Positions 35,491 through 49,103 of a stretch of DNA of 64,000 nucleotides are shown here, piece after piece. Source of the stretch: Luzula sylvatica (taxonomy: Eukaryota; Streptophyta; Magnoliopsida; Poales; Juncaceae); contig OX326958.1 in assembly GCA_946800325.1 (NCBI GenBank), positions 8,008,001-8,072,000 of the forward strand. The letters run 5' to 3'. How positions within the stretch are numbered: position 1 is the first letter of the stretch; every line of letters starts with the position of its first letter. A program made the position numbers and the translations under genes. The notes below the pieces were generated by a model. That model ran no database searches, had not been told where the DNA came from, and saw only the letters and a program-made list of their open reading frames with translations.

Positions 35491-35894
35491 AAAAATCTAT
35501 TGCTCGCAAAAATCCTACCGAATGTCAAGTCATCGACTAGTAATCTATTGCTCGCAAGTTAGCAGTAGAACGATCCAAATACGAAGACAATTAATTGCTA
35601 AGGTTGATCAAATCAACCATGCATTTGAACGATAGTTTTCCAACTTTAGAAATCATTGGTCCGACCTATTATATTTGTATTTTGTCTTCATATTCATGTT
35701 TGCTTTAGTATTTTTATTCATATTTCGTATTTCGTGTTCATGTTCGTAATTTTATTTGTATTCATATTTCGTATTTTGTAATACCTAATTATATTCGTAT
35801 TTGTGTTTGGATGAATATTTTGTATTTTGCAATGCCTAATTATATTCGTATTTGTGTTTGTATTCATATCCGTGCTTCTGTTTGTGTTCGTGTT
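35491..35894 (-). other. RNase duplicate flank and simple repeat
   Basis: 35491-35620 matches 18380-18490 (TCGCAAAAATCCTACCGAAT), the same breakpoint flank as pseudo-copy 1. Then 35660-35890 is a degenerate (TATTCGTATTTGTG) simple repeat whose translation is NTNTN-rich. Confidence 0.65.
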
Positions 35895-36275
35895 AATATA
35901 ATATACACATAAAAGATATATAAATACATACAAATAGGGAGTTTCTATCCTACATTCTTTTTCTAAAAGGATAAATTGAGTACTAAATGGAAGAACCTAA
36001 GACTTGAAGAATACTATTTTTTATTAGAAAGTACGTAACAATTTCTTCAATATCAAAATGACCCTAACAATTATATTTGAATCAAACCTTTGTGTCAAAT
36101 CATAATATCATAATATATATTTAATACAACCAAATATCTAATATGCATAAATACAAAATATCAATATGAAATAATTTTTTAATTTAGATGGGAAGTTTTC
36201 ATACTTAAGTCTAGAACAATTTCAACTGTTCAAACATATCCATCCATTATTTCGTTAACAACTAGTCAAATAGAA
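35895..36275 (+). repeat. Duplicated flank block, twin of 17810-18190
   Basis: Close match to 17810-18190, ending at TCGTTAACAACTAGTCAAAT, just before the satellite array begins. Confidence 0.75.
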
Positions 36276-36292
36276 CAATTCGAACCTTAACT

Positions 36293-39200
36293 AATTCAAA
36301 CAATCTTTTTATTCTTTGGAAAATTCAAATAACGTATTTTTAGATCATTTGAATCGTATCTTTTACTACATAACTTTTCACCAAATTTTACAAACACAAA
36401 GAAAATGTGTTATGCAATTGAAAACAATCTTTTTGTGCTTGGGAGAGTTCAAATAACGTATTTTTAGATCATTTGAATCGTATCTTTTACTACATAATTT
36501 TTCACCAAATTTTACAAACACTAAGAAATTTTGTTTTTCGAATCAAAACAATCTATTTATTCTTTGTGGAGTTCAAATAACATATTTTTAGATCATTTAA
36601 ATCGTATTTTTTACTACATAACTTTTCACCAAATTTTACAAACAGAAAGAAAGTTTGTTTTTCGATTCGAAACAATCTTTTTATTTTTTGGGGAGTTCAA
36701 ATAACGTATTTTTAGATCATTTGAATCGTATCTTTTACTACATAACTATTCACCAAATTTTACGAACACAAAGAAAATGTGTTTTGCAATTGAAAACAAT
36801 CTTTTTGTGCTTTGGAGAGTTCAAATAACGTATTTTTAGATCATTTGAATCGTATCTTTTACTATATAACTTTTCACCAAATTTTACAAACACTAAGAAA
36901 GTGAGTTCTGCAATTGAAAACAATCTTTTTGTGCTTTGGAGAGTTCAAATAACGTATTTTTAGGTCATTTGAATCGTATCTTTTACTACATAACTTTTCA
37001 CCAAATTTTACAAACACTAAGAAAATTTGTTTTTCGATTCAAAACAATCTTTTTATTCCTTGGGGAGTTCAAATAACGTATTTTTAGATCATTTGAACCG
37101 TATCTTTTATTACATAACTTTTCACCAAATTTTACGACCCCAAAGAAAGTGAGTTCAGCAATTGAAAACAATCTTTTTGTGCTTTGGAGAGTTCAAATAA
37201 CGTATTTTTAGGTCATTTGAATCGTATCTTTTACTATATAACTTTGCACCAAATTTTACAAANNNNNNNNNNNNNNNNNNNNNNNNNNNNNNNNNNNNNN
37301 NNNNNNNNNNNNNNNNNNNNNNNNNNNNNNNNNNNNNNNNNNNNNNNNNNNNNNNNNNNNNNNNNNNNNNNNNNNNNNNNNNNNNNNNNNNNNNNNNNNN
37401 NNNNNNNNNNNNNNNNNNNNNNNNNNNNNNNNNNNNNNNNNNNNNNNNNNNNNNNNNNNNNNTCAAATAACGTATTTTTTGGTCATTTGAATCGCATCTT
37501 TTACTATATAACTTTGCACCAAATTTTACAAACACTAAGAAAGTTTGTTTTTCGATTCAAAACAATCTTTTTATTCCTTGGGGAGTTCAAATAACGTATT
37601 TTTAGATCATTAGAATCGTATCTTTTACAACATGACTTTTCACCAAATTTTACGACCACAAAGAAAGTGAGTTCTGCAATTGAAAACAATCTTTTTGTAC
37701 CTTGGAGAATTCAAATAAGGTATTTTTAGATCATTTGAATCGTATCTTTTACTATATAACTTTTCACCAAATTTTACAAACAATAAGAAAGTTAGTTTTT
37801 CGATTCAAAACAATCTTTTTATTCCTTGGGTAGTTCAAATAACGTATTTTTAGATCATTTGACCCGTTTCTTTTACTACAAAACTTTTCACCAAATTTTA
37901 CACACACTAAGAATATTTTTTTTTCGATTCAAAACAATCTTTTAACGCTTTGAGGAATTCAAATAACGTGTTTTCAGATCATTAGAATCATATCTTTTAC
38001 TACATAACTTTTCACCAAATTTTACAAACACTAAGAAAGTTTATTTTTCGATTCACCACAATCTTTTTATTCTTTGGGGAGTTAAAATAACATATTTTTA
38101 GACCATTTGAATCGTGTCTTTTACTACATAACTTTTCACCAAATTTTACGAACACTAAGAAAGTTTGTTTTGCAATTCAAAACAATCTTTCTGTGCTTTG
38201 GAGAGATCATATAACGTATTTTTAGATCATTTGAATCGTATTTTTACTACATAACTTTCCACCAAATTTTACAAACATTAAGAAATTTTGTTTTTCGATT
38301 CAAAATAATCTTTTTACGCTTTGAGGAATTCAAATAACGTGTTTTTAGATCATTTGAATAGTATCTTTTACTAAATAACTTTTCACCAAATTTAACAAAC
38401 ACTAAGAACGTTTGTTCTCGATTCAAAACAATCTTTTTATACTTTGGGGAGTTCAAATAACGTATTTTTAGATCATTTGAATCGTATCTTTTACTACATA
38501 AATTTTCACCAAATTTTACAAACACAAAGAAAGTTTGTTTTTCGATTCAAAACAATCTTTTTATTCTTTGGGTAGTTCAAATGACGTATATTTAGATCAT
38601 TTGAATCGTATCTTTTACTACATAACGTTTCACTAAATTTTACAAACACTAAGAAAGTTTGTTTTTCGATTCAAAACATTCTTGTAACGCTTTGAGGAAT
38701 TGAAATAACGTGTTTTTATATCATTTGAATCGTATCTTTTACTACATAACTTTTCACCAAATTTTACAAACACAAAGAAAGTTTGTTTTTCGATTCAAAA
38801 CAATCTTTTTGTTCTTTGGGGAGTTCAAATAACGTATTTTTAGATCATTTGAATCGTATCTTTTACTACATAACTTTTCACCAAATTTTACGACCACAAA
38901 GAAAGTGAGTTCTACAATTGAAAACAATCTTTTTATGCTTTGGAGAGTTCAAAGAACGTATTTTTAGGTTATTTGAATCGTATCTTTTACTATATAACTT
39001 TTCACCAAATTTTACAAACACTAAGAAAGTTTGTTTTTCGATTCAAAACAATCTTTTTATTCCTTGAGGTGTTCAAATAACGTATTTTTAGATCATTTGG
39101 ACCGTACCTTTTACTACATAACGTTTCACCAAATTTTACACACACTAAGAATCTTTTTTTTCCGATTCAAAATGATCTTTTAACGCATTGAGGAATTCAA

Positions 39201-41635
39201 ATAACGTGTTTTCAGATCATTTGAATCATATCTTTTACTACATAACTTCTCACCAAATTTTACAAACACTAAGAAAGTTTGTTTTTCGATTCAAAACAAT
39301 CTTTTTATTCTTTGGGGAGTTCAAATAACGTATTTTTAGATCATTTGAATCGTATCTTTTACTACATAACCTTTCACCAAATTTTACGAACACTAAGAAA
39401 GTTTGTTTTGCAATTCAAAACAATCTTTCTGTGCTTCGGAGATTTCATATAACGTATTTTTAGATCATTTGAATCGTATTTTTACTACATAACTTTCCAC
39501 CAAATTTTATAAACACTAAGAAAGTTTGTTTTTCGATTCAAAACAATCTTTTTATGCTTTGAGGAATTCAAATAACGTGTTTTTAGATCATTTGAATCGT
39601 ATCTTTTACTACATATCTTTTCACCAAATTTTACAAACACAAAGAAAGTTTGTTTTTCGATTCAAAACAATCTTTTTGTTCATTGGGGAGTTCAAATAAC
39701 GTATTTTTAGATCATTTGAATCGTATCTTTGACTACATAACTTTTCACCAAATTTTACGACCACAAAGAAAGTGAATTATTCAATTGAAAACAATCTTTT
39801 TGTGCTTTGGAGAGTTCAAATAACGTATTTTTAGATCATTTGAATCGTATCTTTTACTATATAACTTTTCACCAAATTTTACAAACACTAAGAAAGTTTG
39901 TTTTTCGATTCAAAACAAACTTTTTATTCCTTGGGGAGTTCAAATAACGTATTTTTAGATCATTTGAACCGTATCTTTTACTACATAACTTTTCACCAAA
40001 TTTTACACACTTAGAATCTTTTTTTTTCGATTCAAAACAATCTTTTAACGCTTTGAGGAATTCAAATAACGTGTTTTTAGATCATTTGAATCATATCTTT
40101 TACTACATAACTTTTCACCAAATTTTACAAACACTAAGAAAGTTTGTTTTTCGATTCAAAACAATCTTTTTATTCTTTGGGGAGTTCAAATAACGTATTT
40201 TTAGATCATTTGAATCGTATCTTTTACTACATAACTTTTCACCAAATTTTACGAACACTAAGAAATTTTGTTTTGCAATTCAAAATAATCTTTCTGTGCT
40301 TTGGAGAGTTCATATAACGTATTTCTAGATCATTTAAATCGTATCTTTCCCAACATAACTTTTCACCAAAGTTTACAAACACTAAGAAAGTTTGTTTTTC
40401 GATTGAAAACAATCTTTTTACGCTTTGAGGAATCCAAATAACGTGTTTTTAGATCATTTGAATCGTATCTTTTACTACACAACTTTTCACCAAATTTTAC
40501 AAACACTAAGAAAGTTTGTTTCTCGATTCAAAAAAATCTTTTTATTCTTTGGGGAGTTCGAATAACGTATTTTTAGATCATTTGAATCGTATCTTTTACT
40601 ACATAAATTTTCACCAAATTTTACAAACACAAAGAAAGTTTGTTTTTCGATTCAAAAAAATCTTTTTATTCTTTGGGGAGTTCAAATAATGTATTTTTAG
40701 ATCATTTGAATCGTATCTTTTACTACATAACTTTTCACCCAATTTTACAAACACTAAGAAAGTTTGTTTTCGATTCAAATCATTTTTGTAAAGCTTTGAG
40801 GAATTCAAATAACGTGTTTTTAGATCATTTGAATCGTATCTTTTACTACATAACTTTTCACCAAATTTTACAAACATATAGAAAGTTTGTTTTTCGATTC
40901 AAAACAATTTTTTTGTTCTTTGGGGAGTTCAAATAACGTATTTTGAGATCATTAGAATCGTATATTTTACTACATAACTTTTCACCAAATTTTACGACCA
41001 CAAAGAAAGTGAGTTCTGCAATTGAAAACAATCTTTTTGTACTTTGGAGAGTTCAAATAAGGTATTTTTAGATCATTTGAATCGTATATTTTACTATATA
41101 ACTTTTCACCAAATTTTACAAACAATAAGAAAGTTAGTTTTTCGATTCAAAACAATCTTTTTATTCCTTGGGGAGTTCAAATAACGTATTTTTAGATCAT
41201 TTGACCCGTTTCTTTTACTACAAAACTTTTCACCAAATTTTACACACACTAAGAATCTTTTTTTTTCGATCAAAACAATCTTTTAACGCTTTGAGTATTT
41301 CAAATAACGTGTTTTTAGATCATTTAAATCATATCTTTTACTACATAACTTTTCACCAAATTTTACAAACACTAAGAAAGTTTGTTTTTCGATTCAAAAC
41401 AATCTTTTGCTTCTTTGGGGAGTTCAATTAACGTATTTTTAGATCATTTGAATCGTATCTTTTACTACATAACTTTTCACCAAGTTTTACGAACACTATG
41501 AAAGTGAGTTATGCAATTGAAAACAATCTTTTTGTGCTTTGGAGAGTTCAAATAACGAATTTCTAGATCTTTTGAATCGTATCCTTTACTACATAACTTT
41601 TCACCAAAGTTTACGACCACAAAGAAAGTGAGTTA
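36293..41635 (+). repeat. 124-bp satellite array, left arm
   Basis: The unit has a strict 124-bp period (for example 36448, 36572, 36696, 36820) and a core of TTCAAATAACGTATTTTTAG, ATCATTTGAATCGTATC, ACATAACTTTTCACCAAATT. About 43 units fit, counting the gap. At least three unit types alternate, set by their tails: TTATTCTTTGGGGAG, TTGTGCTTTGGAGAG and TAACGCTTTGAGGAA. A GACCACAAAG variant marks every 5th to 10th unit, so there is irregular higher-order structure. Open frames across it (60-130 codons) are translations of the repeat. Confidence 0.95.
37263..37462. other. Assembly gap (200 N)
   Basis: Exactly 200 N inside the satellite. The round number suggests a placeholder for unknown length, so the array may be longer than shown. 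Confidence 0.98.
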
Positions 41636-42729
41636 TGAAGGAAATACAGTTTTGGATCATCGCTAAAATGGTACGTAGGACAAACGAACGTACGCGTTCG
41701 TGGGCATACGAAACAGATTAGTAAAACTGGTATAACTTTCAGTAGGAAACTCCGATTTGAATGGTTCAAATTGGGTTAGTTAGATAATGAGATTATCTAG
41801 AACTTTCATGTTGTAATATATTTCATTTGAGCGAAGTATCAGTATCGTTCTAATGAAATACCGAAAGGGTGCGACAGTTTGACATACAGTCAGTAAAACG
41901 GCCGTAACTTTCGGGTCCGAACTCCAATTGGGCTGGACCAAATTGGGTTGGAAAGATAATTAGATTATCTACAACTTTGGTGAATGTTCAAAGTCGGTTG
42001 GAACGATTTAATATTTTCGTTCTGACAGATTACTGAAAGGGTGTATGCAGTTTTCTGTTTGAAAAGGTGTATAGAAGATATACATACCTTTTGGCCCATC
42101 CTTATCCTATGGAGTATATATAGGATGTTTCTCTCTCTCCCATCAGTCCAACCAGTTGAATAATTAGATTAGTTCAACCAGAAAATTAATGGAGTTAATT
42201 TAGAATTAATCCAGAAATTAAGAGACTCTAATCACTTGATGAAAGAGTGCGAAGAGATTGAGAGAGAAGGAGAAAAGAGTTTTCTCCGTCTAGAGAATCG
42301 AAACGCAATCATGCAAGTTCGCCGGTGCATCGTCTAGGCAGATGCATCCGCGACCGAGGTGCTACGACTCACGGTGGATACGGGTAGAGGAGCGACACAT
42401 GTGGCTCTTCGTTGTGATCAAACCGGAGAAGTAATCGAGTAACGGGCTGTGGAATCATGCGGGCATGGAACGCACGAAGACAACCCGAGGCGTGTCGAAA
42501 CGGTGGGAGACGTGCGGTATGGGACGTACGGGCTAGTCACCAACGTGACACCGAAGGAAATAGAAGGCGGCGATCAACCCTTCGTGTGCCATCAATTTGG
42601 CACTGGTATGAATCTGTCCTTCTATTCGCATCGTACCCTCGAAGTCGTGGCGTGATCTCGGGAATCGGGGAATCGAACCGGGCCTACATATCCGCTGCGC
42701 GGGCCCGGGGTCGAGGAAATTCCCCTTCA
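41636..42729 (+). repeat. Copia 5' LTR
   Basis: 1,094 bp, TGAAGGAAATACAG to GAAATTCCCCTTCA. A TATATATAG box is at 42115-42123, followed by TTTCTCTCTCTCC. About eight substitutions separate it from the 3' LTR, all between about 41900 and 42145; the last 580 bp look identical. A 68-codon frame (42449-42655) occurs in both LTRs but shows no known protein. Confidence 0.97.
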
Positions 42730-42730
42730 G

Positions 42731-42742
42731 TGGTATCAGAGC
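42731..42742 (+). other. Primer binding site, initiator tRNA-Met
   Basis: TGGTATCAGAGC begins one base after the LTR and is complementary to the 3' end of initiator methionine tRNA, the usual Copia primer. Confidence 0.95.
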
Positions 42743-42879
42743 GATCGCCATCGATTCGAGGGTCGAATCATAGTCGTATATTAGATATACGCACGGGTTA
42801 TCAAAGTTCGTACCCGTTTGCATGATGTTACATATAGAGAAAGTCAAATTCCGTTAAAATCACAAGTGGAATTCGCTAG

Positions 42880-43570
42880 AGATCGATCAAAAGTTGATTG
42901 AGAGTATCTAGGAATGATCGTGAAAAAGTTTCATGATTTATCGTTTTGGAAACGAGCGAAAACGGACGAAACGGCAAAATCTGCAGAAAGTTAGAATACG
43001 AAACAGTGAGTAAAACTAAGATAATTTTCAGTGAAAAACTCCAAATTGATTGGATCAAATTGGCGTAGTTAGATAATGATATTATCTATGACTTTGATAC
43101 ATAAAGTTTTTCCATTTGAACGAATTATCAGTGTCGTTTTTATGGAATACTGAAAGGGTGCAACTGTTTGACATACAGAGACTAAAAGTCCGTATATGTC
43201 GCATCGAAACTCCAATTGAGTCCAATCCAATTGGGTTAATTAGATAATAAGATTATCTAGAACTTTCGTTCACGTTCAAAGTCGGTTGGAACAATTTAAT
43301 ATTTTTGTTTCAACAGAATACTGAAAAGGTGTCTGTAGTTTTCTGGTTGAAAAGGTGTATATTGGATATACTTACCTTTTCGTTTGTTCGTATTTTACTA
43401 AAACTGGTATAACTTTCAGTAGAAAATTCAGATTTGAATGGTTCAAATTGTTTTAGTTAGATAATTAGATTATCTAGAACTTTCATGTTGTAATATATTT
43501 TATTTGAGCGAAGTATTAGTGTCGTTCTAATGAAATAACGAAAGAGTGCAGAAAAATAATTTTTCTGCCG
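42880..43570 (+). repeat. Diverged LTR-like segments inside the element
   Basis: Two or more blocks (about 42995-43390 and 43380-43555) resemble the first half of the LTR: AAAACTGGTATAACTTTCAG, GATAATTAGATTATCTAGAA, AATGAAATAACGAAAG. They are much more diverged than the true LTRs, so they are older internal duplications. A GC-rich patch follows (GCCCCGGGGGCAGTTTTTGG). Confidence 0.75.
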
Positions 43571-44840
43571 CCCCGGGGGCAGTTTTTGGCGCCCCGGACG
43601 CGTCCCGGGCGAGGTTTTCTCGCGCCCCACGGCCCTTGCGTTACAACGGATGGGGCAGTCCGTTATAACGGACCCTTCTCTGGATGCTGTTTTTGTTTTC
43701 GCGATAACTTTGGCTACGAAGCTCGGAATTTTGAGTTCTTTATATCGATTTGATCGGCATCAAACATTCTAGCATATTAGATAATTAATTATTTAGAATA
43801 ATTAGTCTCCCTAAATAAATCATATGCATTAAGAAAATCTTGTGATAGTGATATAATATGATTATGTCACGAATTAGAAACATGCAATGACATGATCCCT
43901 CATAATATTTAAGTCATGGAAATGCCTTCCATATCCACAACTACCGAGTTTGGTGTTACGTTTCACGTGGGTTCAGGCTAAAGTCGGGCACGTGATATTG
44001 AAACAATCGAAAGGGTGGCAAGCGTTAAATCAGGACTTGTGAGGCACAGGCTAAAGTCGACTCACTAGTAGCTTATTTGAACGATACGTTGGATATGGTT
44101 GTGACTTAACCGTCCAGGCCAATCAGATTGGAGTTCGGGGCATAGATAGGATGCACACACGGAACTGGGATTGTATGGGATACGATCCATCACCGAAATC
44201 CTATAAAGGTTCAAGAGTCGTATTGGATACGATTGGATATAATCCTACCTAAATAACGGGATCCCACCCGATAGGCTAAAGTCACTTGTGGGAGGAACGG
44301 AAATATGGGTCTTGAGTGTTATGGACTTGGAGTCCGGTATCGGTATGAGGGTTATCGATTCGATAAAAATAACACATTCATATATTCATCATATAAGCAT
44401 ATAGATTAAGTACGCACGGTTAGGAGTTAATCTTCATCATCCGTTTAGAATTATGTTTTTAAGCAACACCAAATATATTGATGAGATCGATATGATAGAT
44501 GGCTTTTGGGCCGGAATTACCGTTATTAACCTTGATAGTCAAAGAATAGTTCTTAGACTTAAAGGAACGTGTTGGACACGGAAATGGTAGATTCGGGGCT
44601 CGAGGCATTGGCTTTAGAGAAAGCCGGGTTCGATAAACTTTAAGAAGGAATCGAACGATATTACGTGCCTTGTGGTGGCATGTATAGACGCATATTCTCA
44701 AAATTGTTTTAAGAATTCGGGTGTATATGAAAGTAAAACACAGCGCTCATGAAATAGTTTCAAGAGCTAGAGCGCGTTGAATGATTCAATGCGGCTCAAA
44801 GAGTAGGTTAATTTTGAGACGCCTTATGGGTCTTGGATTA
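43571..44840 (+). other. Copia untranslated leader
   Basis: About 1.2 kb before the gag remnant with no open frame. A CAGGCTAAAGTCG phrase recurs twice (about 43974 and 44048), with a related GATAGGCTAAAGTC at about 44270. Confidence 0.5.
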
Positions 44841-47800
44841 ACACTCGTGTGTTGATGGTACGAGATTTGATCGTCGTGACCGAATATCATATGCATTCGA
44901 TAGATAAGTCGATCCCGAAATTGCATGAGATGCGATTTAAATTTGAATTGGAGATCCTCGGAGTATCCGAGGAATCCAATGCATATAGATGCGTGGATGT
45001 CCTTGTAATTCAAAAGCGGGATCGAAAGAAATGTATGTCTAAGGGTATTTTGGGAAAATGTTTTCCAAAATGGAGAGTTCGGACAAGGAGTTGTCCAAAC
45101 TAATGACTCAAAGAATGGTGAAATCCGAGGAGGATTAAACCAAGAGGTTGATTGCTTCTTTTGGCATTGCCGTCTTGGCCATATAAACGAGATTCGCGTA
45201 TCTAGATTCCATATGATGGATTGCTAGAATCATCCGAATTAGATTCGATTGATTAATGCGATACTTATTTATTAGGCAAGATGACAATGGCATCATTCTC
45301 CAAAGGTTGGAGAAAAATCCAACGAATTATTGGAAATTATATTTAGATGTAATGTTCCGATAAGTTCCGAGACAAGAGGAGGCTATCGGTATTTTGTTAC
45401 GTTTATGGACGGTTAAAGTAGATATGAAAATATCTATTTAATGCGTGCCGAAACGGAGACTTTTGAAAGGTTCAAAGAGTTTCAAAAACGAAATACGAAA
45501 TCAACTAAGCAAGAAAATCAAAGCTTTTCGATAGGATCGAGAAGGCAAGTATTTGAGCTAAACCTTTCGATAGGATCGAAGAGGCGATATTTGAGTTATG
45601 AATATTGATGATCATTTATGATTGTGGAATCGTTTCACGATTGTCTTTATTCGGAACATTGAGATGTGTCCGAAAAGAGGAAATGAACGCATGTTGGACA
45701 TGGTTCGATAAATGATAAGTCAATAGGATCTCCCAAAATGTTTTGGGGATACGCCCTTGAGACAGCGGCACTAATTAATGGTTGCATATAAGATATGGAC
45801 CATAAACCTTCTAGTCGGTACAAAAGACGCCATATGAGATATGGATCGGAATGGTTCCGAAGTTGTCACTTGTACATATTTGAGGATGTGAGTGTATTTC
45901 GAAATTTGTTTCGGTTAAACTCACTCCCAAATCTGGAAATTGTTCGTGTATCCTTAAGGTAACTAAAGGGTATTAGTTCTAACGTCCCGACGAAAATTAG
46001 ATTTTCGTGGCTCGAAGAGATGCCTTCTTGGAGGAGGACTAGATGCGCACAAGTTTGGAACTTGGTGTCATTTATCTCTATGCAGGCTAGTGGGAGTAGA
46101 ATAAATCTCGAAAGAGTTCGTGATTTGAAAATGAACATTGTACCGATGAAAGTTGACATGGCTTCATCAAGAGTTGATGAACGCAAGTCGAACACACAAA
46201 GGAATTTTTCGTAGATCAAGTAGGCTATATCATAAGCCGGTAAATACGGATTTATCGAGGCTAATGATGATAGATCGAAATCATATGATGATTCGATATC
46301 CTACAAGGATGTTATGAAAAGTTGATTCCACATGACATGGTGTCATGAAATCTGAGATTCGATCCATGTAAATTATCAAGTTCAGAACTTGATTTCATTA
46401 CTTTCTGGGTTAGACCCGTGAAATGTGAGTGGGTTTTTCAAGATTACGAACCGACATGGATAGGAATACGCATATATGTAAAGCGAGGCTTTTTGCGAAG
46501 AGTTTCATGCAATTCATAGTCGGACTATGAAGAAACGTTTTCGCATGTTGCCATGCTTTCACATTCTCGAAATTCTGCTTGCCATGGTCGCATATTATGA
46601 CTATGTGATGTGGCAAAATGGATGTCAAAACCGAATTTCTTGACAGAAATTTTATGAAAGGATGTGTACTTGACACAACCTTACGGTTTTGTCGATTCAT
46701 AAGAATCGGGGATAAGATATGCACGCTTTAACGATCCATATGCTGGATTAGAGAAAGCTTCTCGGAAATGGAATATTCGTTTTGACAAAATTATAAACTG
46801 TTATAAAATTGTCGAAACGAATGAAAACTTTGTGTACACATGAAGGTTAGTGGGAGCTGCGTTATATTTCTTGTAACGACAAAGGATTTAGACGAGACCG
46901 CTTATGAATTAAGCGTGAAGATCTATAGGATAGATCTAAGAAGTTCCTCGTTCTATGTTATAGCACATATATCGACATATTGTTGAAAATGGTTTTCAAC
47001 ATGTAAACTCCTTGGAGGAGATAAATCGAAATGTCGAATGGCAGAAATTTTCAACGGCTCGATGTGAGACATCAAGCAGCGCGAAAAGTAATAATATGAT
47101 GCCTTACATTTGATTTTAGGATCTATTATATCTGTCATGATATGTATGTGGCTATCTATCATACAAATAAAGCGTCTAGTTCACCGTCAATAAAATTCAT
47201 GGGAATCACATGAGTTTGAATGTAATTCGATTACCTGAGACTAACTCTTGTGATTGTATAATGGTTATACAAATATATACATAATGGTTATGTATATTTA
47301 AAACCCATCGGGATTTGTATTGATAGGGGTGAAGTTTATCCTTGAATACTTTGCGAAAGAATTCAGGATTTATTATCTATAATGGTGTGGAGGACGTGTT
47401 GGTTATAAAGAGTTATAACAAACAACAGTTTCCAAAGATGAAGCACGTCCAAATATGTAGCACGACTTTCGATCACAAAGTGTGTACATGTTTTGCTTAA
47501 ATGAAAACACGGTTATGTGGAAAGGTTCCACAAGACCAATAGTTTATGATTCTATTTACGGTGGCGAGTATGTTGCGGTTATTAATCGCAAAAGGAAGTG
47601 GTATGGATCAAGGATACATGACCAAACTCTAGTAGTCACGAGTTATCGGATTTATGGTTGTTTATTGCGTGAGACGCAATAGTACAAGCCAAAAATGCCG
47701 AGGTCACAACCACTTCTAGCCAATACTCAGAAAATTTCATTTGATCCATGAAATTTTATGAAAAGATGTGATCGTAGGTATTGGAAATGTTCCAATCCTG

Positions 47801-47910
47801 ATGATGATTAACACTAGCGGGAACGTGCGGACCCGTTTACAAAACCGCTCTCTCTAGTCGCGCGTGACTGTCATGCGATGACTATGGGTATGGAGATACC
47901 TAGAGGAGGA
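44841..47910 (+). pseudogene. Decayed Copia polyprotein (gag-int-RT-RH)
   Basis: Recognisable pieces in order: a gag-like stretch (44885-45080, YHMHSIDKSIPKLHEMRF); the GAG-preintegrase zinc region (about 45165-45190, WHCRLGHINE); integrase (45380-45490, GGYRYFVTFMDG then YLMRAETETFERFKEF); reverse transcriptase (46440-46760, including KMDVKTEFL and RSICW); a later RT part (46845-46960, KVSGS...IFLV joined to KDLDETAYEL); and RNase H (47480-47900, SGYMFCLNENTVMWKGS to ADPFTK-like and CHAMTMGI). Stops and frameshifts occur throughout. The RT segment that should hold the YVDD active site is deleted, as is most of the integrase catalytic core. The element could only move using another element's enzymes. 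Confidence 0.9.
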
Positions 47911-49089
47911 AGAAGAGAGTAGAGTGTAGTTATCTAATACGATAGTCCTCGCAGGTTATGGGTATGGAGATACCCATAGGTAAACGTTGTATCACCCAAA
48001 TATTTAGTCCATATGAATGCATTCCTTTTAAAAATTTTGTTTACTTAATTTAAATATGCATTCACCTTATATGAAAACAGTGTGCGGGTTGTGTAATATG
48101 ATTGTTACATGAACCTTGATTTGAACTTGTGGGGACGTCGACATGGTTGAGGACCATGTGCAGCGAAACCGTCACACTTAAAGTGTCATTTCTAAACATC
48201 CCTAGTCGCGGATCAGCTTGCTTAAGAGAGAAGCATTTCTATTATTGGATAGACTGAACGCGTACACTAGTACGTTTGCCGAGGAGATGATTATGTTTTG
48301 CTAATCATGGGACAAGGTGCTTGTCGAATCGGGAACGTAGATATATGTTAGGTTACATGTATTGAATATGACCAAAGCCGCGAGTCCATGACATGGTTTA
48401 GTCATTATACATGGACTTGTGACGGATGGGGTTTTAGATTCTTCATACTTGAGGGGATCATTGATTGCTTTACGTGCGTAACACAATGCTTTGATATGAT
48501 CTTACGCTCACCGTAACAGGGAGTTAAAAGGGTCATCATTGGGTATTGTCCGAAACACGAAATTCAATGTGAGTCTCCAAGATAGGAATTGTTTATTCCG
48601 AAAGGAAGAGATATCTCTTAGGCGCCGCTCGATGAGTCGATTAACGAAATCTCTGGCCAGAGTCAATGATATTAATGGTTAATATCGATTGAAATTTGTT
48701 AAATCAACTCGGAATCGGGGAATAAGTATAGTTAATCAAATTATAAGGATGACTATTACCATGCATTTTGATTAACGGATATCGCAAACAAGAGAACTAG
48801 TAACCGCTATTCGAGATAGGCACAATGATCACAATCATTTTTCGTTTTAACATGGGTAGCCATGATGGAGTGACTAGATCCCACTCATGGGCTTGTAGTG
48901 CCATGGAAACGGCCTACTGCCATCGTTAAATGAACCTACACGGTCACACAACGAGTCGTACTATGTCGGGCTTGATTGCAAGTTTTTGCACATTGGACGT
49001 GCATGGCTTTAGCGTATTTGATACGCGGGCCAGATTCTCTGATATAGTGTATATGTGATATACATGAGTACCTTTTAGGTAAATCTGAA
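47911..49089 (+). other. Copia 3' untranslated region
   Basis: About 1.2 kb between RNase H and the polypurine tract. No env-like or other frame is supported. The phrase ATGGGTATGGAGATACC occurs twice (about 47883 and 47957). Confidence 0.5.
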
Positions 49090-49091
49090 AC

Positions 49092-49103
49092 TGAGTGGGA
49101 GAC
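49092..49103 (+). other. Polypurine tract
   Basis: TGAGTGGGAGAC directly precedes the 3' LTR, the common form for plant Copia elements. Confidence 0.9.

Noticed and set aside
36293..41635. CRISPR-like array
   Set aside because: No unique spacers; units are contiguous 124-bp satellites in a plant genome.
42449..42655. 68-codon frame conserved in both LTRs
   Set aside because: Identity comes from LTR duplication; overlapping frames are equally conserved and no protein match is recognised.
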